Positions 38,707 through 48,531 of a stretch of DNA of 64,000 nt are shown here, piece by piece. Source of the stretch: Ancylomarina euxina (GTDB taxonomy: Bacteria > Bacteroidota > Bacteroidia > Bacteroidales > Marinifilaceae); contig NZ_QQWG01000013.1 of the NCBI RefSeq assembly GCF_003863355.1, positions 1 to 64,000 on the forward strand, given 5' to 3'. The notes under the pieces were generated by a model that did not search any database, was not told where the DNA came from, and saw only the letters and a list, made by a program, of their open reading frames with translations. A program made the position numbers and the translations under genes. How positions within the stretch are numbered: the stretch's first letter is position 1; every line of letters begins with the position of its first letter.

Positions 38707-40158
38707 ATGAAAAAGATATTATTGATATTATTAGTAGTAGGAATGTTTGCATCTTGTGATAGTTTTCTTGACGAAGCTCCTACTAAAACGACAGCTAAAA
38801 CATTGGAAACTGCTGAAGAATTGGATGCCTTATTTAATGATGTTTATTATTCTTCTAAATCAAATCCGGATTTTTACTGTACAGACAACTTTGACATTCC
38901 TTTAGGTGTTTATAATGAATTCCCGAGTGCTTTTACTTTTGAAGCCATCGAGCAATATTTGTTTGCCACATCAATTGAGGGTGCTAAAGACGCTTGTTGG
39001 GATCATCATTATAATACAGTGTGGTTATGCAATTTAGCTCTAAAAGTAATTGCTGAAAACAGTATTACGGGGGCTGATGATTTAAAAAATCAATTAAAAT
39101 ACGAGGCTCATTTTATTCGTGCAACAGAGTATTTTGCACTGGCTTTAAACTATTGCTTGCATCCAGGTACGAGTACTGAGAGTGAACTAGGTCTACCATT
39201 GAGAGTAGGCGTTGACTTTGAAGAGAGTTTAAGTCGTTCATCTCTGAAAGATACTTATGAATTTATTGAAGCTGATTTGCAGCAAGCTCTTAAAATGGAT
39301 GTGTCACTTGAACGCAATTGGCGAGCTAGTACTGCAGCGGTAGAGGCTTTTGCTGCTCGGTTTTATTTGTATATGGGTGATTTTACTAAAGCTTCTCAGT
39401 ATGCTACTGCAGCTTTGTCTGAACACTCAGAGATGATTGATTATGATTCTGAGTTTTATACAGTTGAAGATGCCAGTGGTCTTGCTTATCCTATGACTAA
39501 CTCGTATCCTTCTTATACAAGTGCTTGGTTAAATTTTTGGACAGGACAATATATGAACCGCTCTATATTTAATCCATCTTGGAAAACTTTACCAAGTCAG
39601 GAGTTGTTGGATTTATATGATCCTTTAGATAAGAGATATGAAATATTTATGGTGGAAAACTATTTGAAACGTTTTGGATTTGAGACAAATCAACATGTGG
39701 GATATATTCAAGGTGGAAATTATGGTGAATGTATTTCAGGCCCTTCCACTTCAGAAATGTTCTTGATTCGTGCAGAAACAAAAGCACGATTGGGGGACAT
39801 TTCAGGAGCTATGGCTGATGTAGAACAAGTTAGAATTAACCGTTTTGCAGCTTCTGATTATACGGCATTGGCATTGCCAAGTGATAAGAAAAGTGCCATT
39901 CAAGCAGTGATTGATGAGCGTCGTCGTGAAATGCCTTTTACCATTCGCTGGTACGATATAAGACGCTTGAATGTGGATTCGGAAACAGATAACATTACTA
40001 TTCGACGTAAGTTTTATCCACTTAATGGGAATCAAGTCAATATGGATGCTGCACCTATAGAATATGTCATTGAACCAGACTCGCGTTTATTTGCACGCCC
40101 ACTGAACTCTGGCGTTATTAATCTTAGTGAAGGTCAAACAGTTCAAAATGAATATTAA
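38707..40158 (+). CDS. SusD/RagB-family surface lipoprotein (locus A)
   Basis: A 483-residue lipoprotein (MKKILLILLVVGMFASC, lipobox FASC) that caps the SusC channel from the cell surface and binds ligand. The N-terminal helical SusD-like domain (SFLDEAPTKTTAKTLETAEE) and the C-terminal RagB/SusD domain (GPSTSEMFLIRAETKARLGD; VIDERRREMPFTIRWYDIRR) with helix-repeat features are present. It starts 12 bp after susC and overlaps no other gene. Its sugar- or peptide-binding residues cannot be identified by eye. Confidence 0.94.
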   Translation: MKKILLILLVVGMFASCDSFLDEAPTKTTAKTLETAEELDALFNDVYYSSKSNPDFYCTDNFDIPLGVYNEFPSAFTFEAIEQYLFATSIEGAKDACWDHHYNTVWLCNLALKVIAENSITGADDLKNQLKYEAHFIRATEYFALALNYCLHPGTSTESELGLPLRVGVDFEESLSRSSLKDTYEFIEADLQQALKMDVSLERNWRASTAAVEAFAARFYLYMGDFTKASQYATAALSEHSEMIDYDSEFYTVEDASGLAYPMTNSYPSYTSAWLNFWTGQYMNRSIFNPSWKTLPSQELLDLYDPLDKRYEIFMVENYLKRFGFETNQHVGYIQGGNYGECISGPSTSEMFLIRAETKARLGDISGAMADVEQVRINRFAASDYTALALPSDKKSAIQAVIDERRREMPFTIRWYDIRRLNVDSETDNITIRRKFYPLNGNQVNMDAAPIEYVIEPDSRLFARPLNSGVINLSEGQTVQNEY

Positions 40159-40186
40159 TATTGGGAATTTTATTAAAACAACGAAA

Positions 40187-41143
40187 ATGAAAAAAATAAA
40201 ATATATTCCATTGTTGATTTCTTTAATTGGATTGGCAATAGGATTTAATTCATGCGATGAAGAGAATCTATCAAAAGAGGATTTCGAATGGAAAGCTGAA
40301 GCTATGACCCTGGTGATGCCAGGTGAATATCGTAATTTCTTTTATGCTACTAATGCAGATGCATTCATTGTTGAAGAATTAGATTTCAACATTTCTGTGT
40401 TGCCTGCATCAGCTAATGATGCTGATGCTGTTGATAAACTAGAAGTCTATGCATTTTTGCAAGAAACAGATGGAGATGTGCAAGTTATGCATGGAGGGGA
40501 GTCCGGTAAGTTATTCAAAACTTATGTTGATATACCTGACTTCAGCGAGTTTCAAGTACATGTAACTATTGATGAATTGTATGAGCTTTTCAAGGATGAC
40601 TTACTTAATAAGAACCGTCCAAATAAATTAGTATCTACAGATTTAATTGAGTTTAAGTGGGTAATTACCGACAAGAGTGGAAAAGTAACGGATACACGAA
40701 TGGATTGCTCTGGTAGTAATTGTCAGTATATACTTGGGGTAGATACTGGTTTTGCTTGCCCAAATGATTTATCAGGTGTATTGAATTACGAAGTACTGGA
40801 AAAAGGCTCTGGAGCTACAGGTTCTGTTGGTCAAACGGGTTCTGTTGAGATTACACGTGTATCGTTAAGTGGTGATTACACGATTGACGATTGTCAGTTT
40901 GGAACATCCTATAATGGCAATAAATTTGGCTGTAAGATAAAGGATAAAGATTGTGGCAGTCTTCTTGATTTGGATGGAGCTGACGGAACAGAGTGGGAAA
41001 TTACTAATATCAATGGTCCAACATGCGATATTACATGGACCTATTCGTATACAGATGGTTATGACGAATGGGCTAAGGTAAGAGTAACTCGTGCTGATGG
41101 TCAGGATTGGCCAATAGATCTAAAAGGTGAAGGCCCTTATTAA
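40187..41143 (+). CDS. Uncharacterised lipoprotein, third gene of SusCD unit (locus A)
   Basis: A 318-residue lipoprotein (MKKIKYIPLLISLIGLAIG, lipobox NSC). The frame extends to an upstream GTG at 40127 that overlaps susD, but the ATG at 40187 aligns with the signal peptide. The mature protein is acidic. Its C-terminal end RVTRADGQDWPID is echoed in the locus B homologue (VRLTRTDGANWPTN), and DLIEFKWVITDKSGKVTD also matches (DLFELHWVITAKDGSVMD). It holds four Cys in the later half (CSGSNC, FGCKIKDKDC). Its position suggests a surface accessory of SusCD, like SusE/F, but no known domain is recognised. Confidence 0.75.
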   Translation: MKKIKYIPLLISLIGLAIGFNSCDEENLSKEDFEWKAEAMTLVMPGEYRNFFYATNADAFIVEELDFNISVLPASANDADAVDKLEVYAFLQETDGDVQVMHGGESGKLFKTYVDIPDFSEFQVHVTIDELYELFKDDLLNKNRPNKLVSTDLIEFKWVITDKSGKVTDTRMDCSGSNCQYILGVDTGFACPNDLSGVLNYEVLEKGSGATGSVGQTGSVEITRVSLSGDYTIDDCQFGTSYNGNKFGCKIKDKDCGSLLDLDGADGTEWEITNINGPTCDITWTYSYTDGYDEWAKVRVTRADGQDWPIDLKGEGPY

Positions 41144-41149
41144 TAATAT

Positions 41150-41185
41150 GATCTACTATGCCAGTTGATTCTGGCATAGTAGATC
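41150..41185. promoter_or_regulatory. 15-bp perfect hairpin between transporter and thioredoxin genes (locus A)
   Basis: Perfect 15-bp stem (41150-41164 with 41171-41185) with the loop ttgatt, but no strong T-tract on either strand. It lies between the lipoprotein gene and the double-thioredoxin gene. Locus B has two hairpins at the equivalent place, which suggests a conserved role in mRNA stability or reduced read-through. Confidence 0.6.
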
Positions 41186-41316
41186 TTAAATTACAGCCTC
41201 GAAAGTTCTGTTCTTTACCAAAAAGATGAATGAATTCATACAGATTAGTAATTCCCCATACTTATAATCATATAGGATTAAAAAGATCTGTAATTAAACT
41301 CAAAAACACTATACTA

Positions 41317-43590
41317 ATGACTAAAACAGTAATTGTTTTGTTAAGCTATATGGTATTGTTATTTAATACCACTAATGCTCAGGAAAATACATTTAAAATA
41401 CACGGAACTATTAAAGGTTTGGATTCAGAAAAAATGATGGCTATCATAACCGATCCTAATGATCCCAATGGTTACCGCAGAGAAAATGTAGAAGTGAAAA
41501 ACGAATCATTCGAGTTCACTTCTGAAGTCAGCGAACTCACTCATATAACTATTTCTACAGGTGTTGATCGTGTGGTAAAATGGGCAGGACGAGGATACAT
41601 ACCAGCTAAATCATCACTTCTGGCTTTGTTTGTTTATCCAGGAGCAAACGTATCAATTAAAGGAGAAATATCTGATTTTGTAAATGCTTATCCATCAGGT
41701 GATGATGTGAATGATGGTTTAGCAAAATTAAATAAAGCCATATTTCCTGTTATGAACGAAGCTGTTAATTATTCAGTTGAAGCTTCAAAATTGAAGGATG
41801 ATATAAAACTAGAGGCTGAAAAGAAAGCCAATAAAATGTCTGCAAAATCAATTGCTATGAAAGAGCAGTTTATAGCTGATCATCCAAACCTTTTAGCATC
41901 CGTATGGATGTTATCTGACATGGCTTTGCGCAGTCACTTGCCAATGAAACGAATTGATGAACTATTTAATTCATTCTCGTCAAAATATTCTGAAACATCC
42001 TATTATAAGGAATTAAGCGAACGTGTAAACGGATACAATTCTACTCAAATTGGAAGTCAGGTAAAGTTTAAAACAGATAAGACTATCAATGGAGAAAGCT
42101 TTGACATTAAAGATTTAAGAGGGAAGTATGTCATCCTTGATTTTTGGGGTACATGGTGTGGAGCTTGCGTTAAAGGCATGCCGGGATTAATGGATTTTAG
42201 AAATGCCAATAAAAATGAAGTAGAAGTAGTTGCTGTTAATTGTGGCGATACCCAAGAAAGATGGTTAAAGTCTAAATATACTAAAGACTATAACTGGATA
42301 CATGTGAAATCTAACAAGTCGGATAATAATCTTGTAACTAGGTTTAATGTACAAGGTTACCCAACAAAAATAGTTGTAGATCCTAATGGTAAGATTGTAA
42401 AAAGACATGTTGGTGAGGATCCAGAGTTTTACGAAGAATTAAATAAACTTATTGGAGTAAAAGAAAATACAGCAAAAGTAGAAGATTTTAAAATCACAGC
42501 AACTATCGAAGGATTAAGTTCTGACGAGGGCTCTTATTATTTCTCAGAAAAAGACAAGCCTGAAGGACGATGGATAAAATTTCCTATGCAAGGAAATAAA
42601 GTGGAGTACACAGGTAAAGTAAGTGAACCAACTATTATTTATCTTAATTTTACAGACAATAAAGTAAGGAAGTATTCAAATCCACTTAAAACAGGCTACT
42701 TTATGTCTACTGTATCGTTATTAGGTTTTGTGGCGATACCTAATAAAGAAATAAAAGCAAAAGGAAAGGCTACCGATTTTATCGAAGCATACGCATATGG
42801 TGATAGAGAAAATGATTTAATGGCAGAATTAAATCAGAAAGTTCACCCATTGCTAAATAAAGCGATGAATCTTGCTTGTCAACTTGGTGATCCATCTTTA
42901 GATGAAAATGAAAAAGCTAAGGTGGGTAAAGAAAGAGAAGAACTAAACAATGAAATAGCAACAACAAAATTTGCCTTTGTAAAAGAAAATATTTCATCAA
43001 TAATTGGACTGTATACAGCTAGAGAATTATTGAATAATAAAATTTCTTTAGACAAAGCATCTGCATATTTTAGTAAAATATCAGAAGATTATAAAAGTTC
43101 GATGTATTATAATCAATTGATGGATAGGTATAAACAATTGAAAATAGAAAAAGATAATATCGAAAAAACATCAGAAGGTAAAAGTGCACCAGAAATTGTA
43201 ACAAGTGAAACCTATTCAGGAAAAGAGTTTTCGTTAAAAAGCCTAAGAGGGAAGTATGTATTAATCGACTTTTGGGGAACGTGGTGTGGAGCATGTATTA
43301 AAGGTATGCCAGAAATGAAAGTATTTAAAGAAAAGCATGCCGATAAACTTGAATTATTGGGCATTGCATCGGAAAATGGAAGTACCGAAAGATGGCGTTC
43401 AATGATAAAGAATAGAAATTTTAATTGGCATCAAATATTATCTGGAAAAGGAGAGAAAAACTTTGTTAAAAAGTTTGGAGTAAGTGCATTTCCAACAAAG
43501 ATATTAGTTTCACCTGAAGGACAAATTGTATTTCGATATATTGGAGAAGATGCTGAATTTTATAAGAAATTGGAAACGTTTCTGAAATAA
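41317..43590 (+). CDS. Tandem-duplicated DUF4369-like/thioredoxin protein (locus A)
   Basis: A 757-residue exported protein (signal VIVLLSYMVLLFNTTNAQ; ATG at 41317 preferred over the upstream ATG at 41230). It consists of two homologous halves, each with a beta-rich DUF4369-like N-terminal part (FKIHGTIKGLDSE; FKITATIEGLSSDE), a helical linker, and a TlpA-type thioredoxin domain. Active sites are WCGAC at Cys281 and Cys657, 376 residues apart. The halves share RGKYV-I/L-DFWGTWCGAC and FPTKI motifs. It would reduce or isomerise disulfides in the periplasm. The neighbours suggest it acts on cargo of, or on proteins of, the SusCD transporter. Confidence 0.88.
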   Translation: MTKTVIVLLSYMVLLFNTTNAQENTFKIHGTIKGLDSEKMMAIITDPNDPNGYRRENVEVKNESFEFTSEVSELTHITISTGVDRVVKWAGRGYIPAKSSLLALFVYPGANVSIKGEISDFVNAYPSGDDVNDGLAKLNKAIFPVMNEAVNYSVEASKLKDDIKLEAEKKANKMSAKSIAMKEQFIADHPNLLASVWMLSDMALRSHLPMKRIDELFNSFSSKYSETSYYKELSERVNGYNSTQIGSQVKFKTDKTINGESFDIKDLRGKYVILDFWGTWCGACVKGMPGLMDFRNANKNEVEVVAVNCGDTQERWLKSKYTKDYNWIHVKSNKSDNNLVTRFNVQGYPTKIVVDPNGKIVKRHVGEDPEFYEELNKLIGVKENTAKVEDFKITATIEGLSSDEGSYYFSEKDKPEGRWIKFPMQGNKVEYTGKVSEPTIIYLNFTDNKVRKYSNPLKTGYFMSTVSLLGFVAIPNKEIKAKGKATDFIEAYAYGDRENDLMAELNQKVHPLLNKAMNLACQLGDPSLDENEKAKVGKEREELNNEIATTKFAFVKENISSIIGLYTARELLNNKISLDKASAYFSKISEDYKSSMYYNQLMDRYKQLKIEKDNIEKTSEGKSAPEIVTSETYSGKEFSLKSLRGKYVLIDFWGTWCGACIKGMPEMKVFKEKHADKLELLGIASENGSTERWRSMIKNRNFNWHQILSGKGEKNFVKKFGVSAFPTKILVSPEGQIVFRYIGEDAEFYKKLETFLK

Positions 43591-43683
43591 TATTCTTCTT
43601 GTATAAGAATTATTTTGAAGATGACGAGATATAAATTAATGAATAAGCAGTTTGAGCTGATTATAATTTAAATAAGATATTGT

Positions 43684-45075
43684 ATGAAACAGATATTGGC
43701 AATTGTATTTTTAATGAGCTTATTTGCTTGCAGTCAGAAAAATAGTAATGAGGTGACTTTAAAAGGTCATTTGATTAATTTTGATGAATCCTCTCTTCGA
43801 CTTTATATCGACGATAGAGTTGATACTGTAGCCGTGGACAAAGACGGCCGATTTGAAACGACTCTTCAGCTTGATAAACAATCATCAGCTTATCTGATGA
43901 GTAAAAACTTTAGTAGAAGTTTTCTTTTATTACCAGGTTTTGAGTTAAGTTTTACTCAGGATGTCACCAATAAAGAAGATGGATTTAAATTTACAAATCA
44001 GAATGTACTTGTTGCTACTAACTTATATCAAGAGGCTATGTACAAACTGCACGTAAAGCTAACACCCAATAAGAGAGAATTTTTAGCTTTAGATGAAGAG
44101 GCTTTCATAGCCAAAGCGAATGATATTTACACTCAGAAAAAGAATTTATTGGATGCTTTCGCTAAAGCAAACGACTATGCCGACTCTGATTTTGTTCGTC
44201 TTGAGATGAACAAGATTAAGTATGAAAAGCTAAATAGCTTCATTAGTTTCAAAAGCTCTCATGGCGCATATATTGGAGACCGATCTTTTGTTGCTTCGGA
44301 AAAAATCACCTCTCATTTGAAAGAAGCTGATTTTAATTTAGGCGAATTGGTTGGTATTCCGCTTTATAATGAGTTTGTTGAAACGGCTTTGTCTAATAAG
44401 GCTTCAGATTACCTTAAAGCTAATCCGGAAGTAAATGGGGAAAAGAACACCTATGCTTTATCACAGTTTGCTTGTTTAGACGAGATAACTACAAATACCA
44501 TGGTTAAAGAATATTTAGCTTATGCTATTTTACGTGATCGTGTCAAATGGGGTATTACTGGAGAATCGGAATTGCTTAAAAAGTTTCGTGCTTTGGTGAC
44601 AAATGAGGCATACTTAAATCCAATAAATTCTAAGGTTGCAGCTTGGGAGAAATTGAGTCCAGGGCAAGTAGCTCCTGATTTTACCGGACAAACCGTTGAG
44701 GGGAAATCGGTTTCTCTTTCTGATTTAAGAGGCAAGTATGTTTATGTGGATGTATGGGCAACCTGGTGTGGCCCTTGTTGTGCGGAGATTCCTTATTTAC
44801 AGGAATTAGAGAAGGAATATCATGGTAAAAATATTGTTTTCCTGAGTGTATCGGTGGATGATGATATGGATAAATGGAAGAAAAAAGTTGAAAAGGATAA
44901 ATTGGGAGGTATCCAAATCAATGTTGGACACCGAACCAATATTAGTAAGGATTACATGATCAACGGTATCCCTCGCTTCATGCTTTTTGATCCTGAAGGG
45001 AAAATTGTAAGTGTAAATGCTCCACGTCCTTCAGGTAAAATTCGTGAGGTCTTGAATGGACTGAAGAATTTGTAA
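43684..45075 (+). CDS. TlpA-family thioredoxin lipoprotein (locus A)
   Basis: A 463-residue lipoprotein (MKQILAIVFLMSLFAC, lipobox LFAC). The N-terminal ~330 residues contain a DUF4369-like beta domain and a helical region; the C-terminal ~130 residues are a TlpA thioredoxin fold with active site VWATWCGPCCAEIP, then IPRFMLFDPEGKIV with the cis-Pro, ending in VNAPRPSGKIREVL. Family members reduce disulfides in the envelope. The C-terminal 60 residues match the short remnant at the end of locus B. A strong terminator follows. Confidence 0.9.
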   Translation: MKQILAIVFLMSLFACSQKNSNEVTLKGHLINFDESSLRLYIDDRVDTVAVDKDGRFETTLQLDKQSSAYLMSKNFSRSFLLLPGFELSFTQDVTNKEDGFKFTNQNVLVATNLYQEAMYKLHVKLTPNKREFLALDEEAFIAKANDIYTQKKNLLDAFAKANDYADSDFVRLEMNKIKYEKLNSFISFKSSHGAYIGDRSFVASEKITSHLKEADFNLGELVGIPLYNEFVETALSNKASDYLKANPEVNGEKNTYALSQFACLDEITTNTMVKEYLAYAILRDRVKWGITGESELLKKFRALVTNEAYLNPINSKVAAWEKLSPGQVAPDFTGQTVEGKSVSLSDLRGKYVYVDVWATWCGPCCAEIPYLQELEKEYHGKNIVFLSVSVDDDMDKWKKKVEKDKLGGIQINVGHRTNISKDYMINGIPRFMLFDPEGKIVSVNAPRPSGKIREVLNGLKNL

Positions 45076-45154
45076 CGAGTGTTGTGCTGAAAAAGAAATA
45101 TATACTTACAACAAACAATTCTCAGATCATTTCCTTAAGTGAAATGCGTCAATT

Positions 45155-45187
45155 AAAACCACCTCCATTATGGGGGTGGTTTTTTCG
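45155..45187 (+). terminator. Intrinsic terminator ending locus A
   Basis: 13-bp stem (aaaaccacctcca at 45155-45167 with tgggggtggtttt at 45171-45183, one G-U pair), three-base loop and T-rich tail. A close copy of this hairpin ends the locus B TlpA remnant and another lies near 59531. Confidence 0.8.
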
Positions 45188-45489
45188 TTTTGATGGATTT
45201 TTGTTTTGCAACAGGAGTAAGTCTTGTAATAATAAGTCTCTTATAAATCCAATTAATGACATTCCGATTGTGTTTGATGTGTAAATAAACATCTTATATA
45301 ATAGTTATGAATGGTCATTTTTTTTTTCTTACCTTAAAGGCTAGTATCAACATTACAAATAAGTTGTGCTCTGTTAAATGTGAAGAAACAGCTTGGCTCG
45401 GAAACTAAGATTCGTGGAATTTGAAAATTAGATTGAAGAACTCCAATCATTAAATGATATTTTGATAAATATAAAAAAGAGAAGTTAAC
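45188..45489. other. Intergenic region before PAS kinase
   Basis: About 300 bp of A/T-rich sequence between the end of locus A and the histidine kinase. I see no RNA gene, repeat or credible ORF; the kinase promoter must lie here but is not evident. Confidence 0.5.
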
Positions 45490-47502
45490 ATGAGAAATGA
45501 TGAACTTGAACAACTGGTAATTCGGAGAACTTCAGAATTAGAAGCTGCTAATAAAAAGCTAACTCATGAGATAGAGATCAGAAAAAAGGCAGAAGAAAAA
45601 CTTTTGAAGAAGCATGATCATTTTTTGAAAATATTTTCAGCAGTACCTATGGGGCTACTTCTTCTTGATAGAGAAACGGCAATTGTCAATGCTAATCAGG
45701 CTATCTCTTCAATGATTTTTCGTGATCCAGCTGAAATCGTAGGTCGCAGGGTAGGTGATGGGCTTGGCTGTGTTCATAGTTTTGAGACACATAAAGGCTG
45801 TGGATTTTCCAATTCATGCCCAGCTTGTCCTTTACGCAATGGAATAGAGCAAATTATTGCAAAAAGTACTCAGATTCACGGAGCTGAACTGAACTTAAGT
45901 TTAATGATTAATGGTAAGCCTGAGGAACGCTGCCTTAGCGTTAGTGCTGAGCCAATTGATATTGAAGGGCATCTCCATGTGATTGTCGCTATTGATGATA
46001 TTACAGATCGTAAAAAAAATGAAGAAGCACTTAAAGAAAGTGAAAAACGTATTAGCATGATTCTCGAAACGGAACCCGAATGTGTAAAGATTCTCGACCT
46101 TGAGGGGAAATTAGTCTATATGAATCCGGCAGGTCTTAATATGATTGATGCAGATAATTTGGATCAGGTTTTAGGTCTGTCTATGCTACCATTAATAGGT
46201 GAAGAATACAAAAAAACTTTTGCTGATTTAATTGTAAGAACCTTAAAAGGAGGAGGAGGTAAGCTGGAGTTTCAAGTTACAGGATTAAAAGGTAGAAAAA
46301 TTTGGTTGGAAACCAATAGTGTTCCTTTGCGTCTTCAAAATGATGAAATAACTGGTGTACTCGGCATAACACGGGATATCACCGATCGAAAAAAAGTAGA
46401 AAAAAAACTGAAAAGATCCTTGTCATTAGTGACTGCAACACTTGAGTCAACTGTCGATGGTATTCTTGTGGTCGACAGAAAAAGAAAAGTGAGAACGTTT
46501 AATAAAAAATTTGTGGAACTCTGGCGAATTCCAGATTCAGTTCTTGCGACTTTTGAAGATGAAAAGTTGTTAGCATCGGTACTCAGTCAATTATCTGAGC
46601 CTGAAATCTTCCTCAGAAAAGTAGAAGACTTGTATTTGACCGACGATGAGTCTTTTGATGTTGTGGGGTTTAAAGATGGTAGAACATTCGAGTTTTACTC
46701 CCGACCACAGGAATTGGATGGAGAAAATATTGGACGAGTATGGAGCTTTCGCGACGTTACGAAACGTAAAAAAGCTGAAGAAGCTCTAAAAGAAAGCAAA
46801 CGCCAGTTAGAAGAGCTTAATGCTACTAAAGATAAACTCTTTTCAATTATTGGTCACGATTTGCGTTCTCCAATTGGTGGTTTAAAGCAGCTTGTAGAGC
46901 TGACACTCTCAACTTCAAATTTAAGTGATGTTCTTAGTATAAGCGAAATATTAGAAGATATTCAAAAATCGGCTAGTGCAACTTATGATTTATTGGAAAA
47001 CCTTTTGGCTTGGGCTAAAAGCCAGAGAAATGAAGTTGTGTTTAAGCCCACTCAGGTTAATTTGTATGAAATAATTGATGCATGTACCTTATTATTGACT
47101 GAAACGACAAGAATTAAAAATATTAGCATTCATAACCAAAGTTCACCTCAGCAATGGGGTTACGCTGACCCGAATATGTTGATGACCATTCTTCGGAATT
47201 TATTGACCAACGCCATTAAGTTTACCCATTCTGGTAAAAATATTTATGTATCGGTAATTAATACTGGAAAAGACATAGCCTTTAGTGTGAAAGATGAAGG
47301 TGTTGGTATTAATTCTGAAAATCTGGACAAATTATTTAAACCCAATGATTTCTTAACAACTTATGGTACCTCAGGTGAAAAAGGAACGGGTTTAGGCTTG
47401 CTACTATGCAAAGAGTTTGTAGAGAAACACAGCGGTAAAATTTGGGTAGAAAGTGAAATAGGAAAAGGAAGTGAATTCAAATTTACCATACCTTTAAATT
47501 AA
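45490..47502 (+). CDS. Cytoplasmic PAS-domain sensor histidine kinase
   Basis: A 670-residue soluble kinase. A short coiled coil (LEQLVIRRTSELEAANKKL) is followed by three PAS domains (~40-185, ~190-310, ~315-430). PAS1 contains a cysteine cluster, GCVHSFETHKGCGFSNSC then PACPLRNG, with six cysteines spaced for metal or redox sensing. The HisKA domain has the phospho-acceptor His in FSIIGHDLRSPIGG. The HATPase domain has NLLTNAIKFTHSG, DEGVGI and GTGLGLLLCKEFVEKH. There are no transmembrane segments and no response regulator next to it. It lies between loci A and B; a functional link is not shown. Confidence 0.9.
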   Translation: MRNDELEQLVIRRTSELEAANKKLTHEIEIRKKAEEKLLKKHDHFLKIFSAVPMGLLLLDRETAIVNANQAISSMIFRDPAEIVGRRVGDGLGCVHSFETHKGCGFSNSCPACPLRNGIEQIIAKSTQIHGAELNLSLMINGKPEERCLSVSAEPIDIEGHLHVIVAIDDITDRKKNEEALKESEKRISMILETEPECVKILDLEGKLVYMNPAGLNMIDADNLDQVLGLSMLPLIGEEYKKTFADLIVRTLKGGGGKLEFQVTGLKGRKIWLETNSVPLRLQNDEITGVLGITRDITDRKKVEKKLKRSLSLVTATLESTVDGILVVDRKRKVRTFNKKFVELWRIPDSVLATFEDEKLLASVLSQLSEPEIFLRKVEDLYLTDDESFDVVGFKDGRTFEFYSRPQELDGENIGRVWSFRDVTKRKKAEEALKESKRQLEELNATKDKLFSIIGHDLRSPIGGLKQLVELTLSTSNLSDVLSISEILEDIQKSASATYDLLENLLAWAKSQRNEVVFKPTQVNLYEIIDACTLLLTETTRIKNISIHNQSSPQQWGYADPNMLMTILRNLLTNAIKFTHSGKNIYVSVINTGKDIAFSVKDEGVGINSENLDKLFKPNDFLTTYGTSGEKGTGLGLLLCKEFVEKHSGKIWVESEIGKGSEFKFTIPLN

Positions 47503-47676
47503 TATAGTTAATAGTATTTAAGAGTTTTGTTTTTTTTCAGATGTATTCAAAGAGAGGTGATATTCCTATTTTTTATTTTTCTTATCTCAACTAAAAATCT
47601 GTCAGTTGCATAAATTGAATACCCTATACAACTTAGTCAAACTGTGTGGGGTATTTTTTATTGCATTCCCTAATCT

Positions 47677-47707
47677 TTTGTATTATCAATCTAAAAAAAT
47701 ATCTTTA
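47677..47707 (+). promoter_or_regulatory. Candidate Bacteroidota promoter upstream of locus B sigma factor
   Basis: TTTG at 47677-47680 and TATCTTTA at 47700-47707, with a 19-base spacer, match the Bacteroidota housekeeping pattern (TTTG-N19-TAnnTTTG) with one mismatch in the -7 element. It lies 32 bp before the sigma factor start codon. Confidence 0.5.
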
Positions 47708-47738
47708 GGCCATTCTAACACGATCCTTAACCACGAAT

Positions 47739-48305
47739 ATGTTTACCCCGCAAGACTTTGACTTATTTCGCAAAGGCGACAGACAGGCTTTCAAGTGTAT
47801 TTTTGACACGTTTTATAAAGCATTGCTGATTTTTGCAAAAAAATATGTGCAGGACAATGATTTGGCCGAAGACTTGGTACAAGAAGTTTTGGTAAAACTT
47901 TGGGAAAAGAGGAAAACCATAGAGGATGCTTCAACCATAAAGGCTTTCTTGTATATGAGTGTGAAAAATAAAGCACTGAATTATTTTCGTCATCAAAAAG
48001 TAATTGACGCTCATCAGAAAGAGATCTTACTGGATAAGTCGAATGAGCTTTTCTTTAAGAATCATTTAATAGAAGAAGAAACCTATCGTTTGCTGGTACA
48101 GGCCATTGACGATTTGCCTGAGCAGACCCGAAAGGTGTGTACTTTGAGCATGAATGGGGCAAAGAATGCACAAATTGCTGAAGAACTCGATTTATCAACC
48201 AGTACGGTGAAATACCACAAAAATCAAGCGATTACCATTCTAAGAGAACGCTTAAAGGATCAACTTTTTCTATTACCGCTATTGGCTCACCTTCTCGATT
48301 TGTAA
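47739..48305 (+). CDS. ECF sigma factor, FecI-like (locus B)
   Basis: A 188-residue ECF sigma factor with region 2 (DNDLAEDLVQEVLVKLWEK) and region 4 (NAQIAEELDLSTSTVKYHKN). It is the first gene of locus B and is followed at 226 bp by its FecR partner. A candidate promoter lies at 47677-47707. Its DNA-binding helix differs from the locus A factor (STSTVKYHKNQA against SVNTVKTHYSRA), so it may recognise its own target promoters. Confidence 0.93.
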   Translation: MFTPQDFDLFRKGDRQAFKCIFDTFYKALLIFAKKYVQDNDLAEDLVQEVLVKLWEKRKTIEDASTIKAFLYMSVKNKALNYFRHQKVIDAHQKEILLDKSNELFFKNHLIEEETYRLLVQAIDDLPEQTRKVCTLSMNGAKNAQIAEELDLSTSTVKYHKNQAITILRERLKDQLFLLPLLAHLLDL

Positions 48306-48531
48306 GCGTTTGAATGTGAATGACTCCCGGGGCTTAAGATGCTATGTCCCTCAGCCCTTATTTTCAGGCTATTTACCCCAAAACTTCCTTTGCTTTATCC
48401 TATTAAAAGCCCTAACTTTCAGAGAATAGCTGAACCTTAAAGACTTAATTTTAGATTTTTTAAAAAAAAATCCATTCTTCACTGTCCTTTTGTTTGGCTA
48501 GGGTGTATTATAAGTACAAAAGCCAATTAAA

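Noticed and set aside
45084-45284. 66-codon plus-strand frame after the locus A TlpA
   Set aside because: It runs straight through the hairpin terminator at 45155-45187 and its product has no recognisable features.
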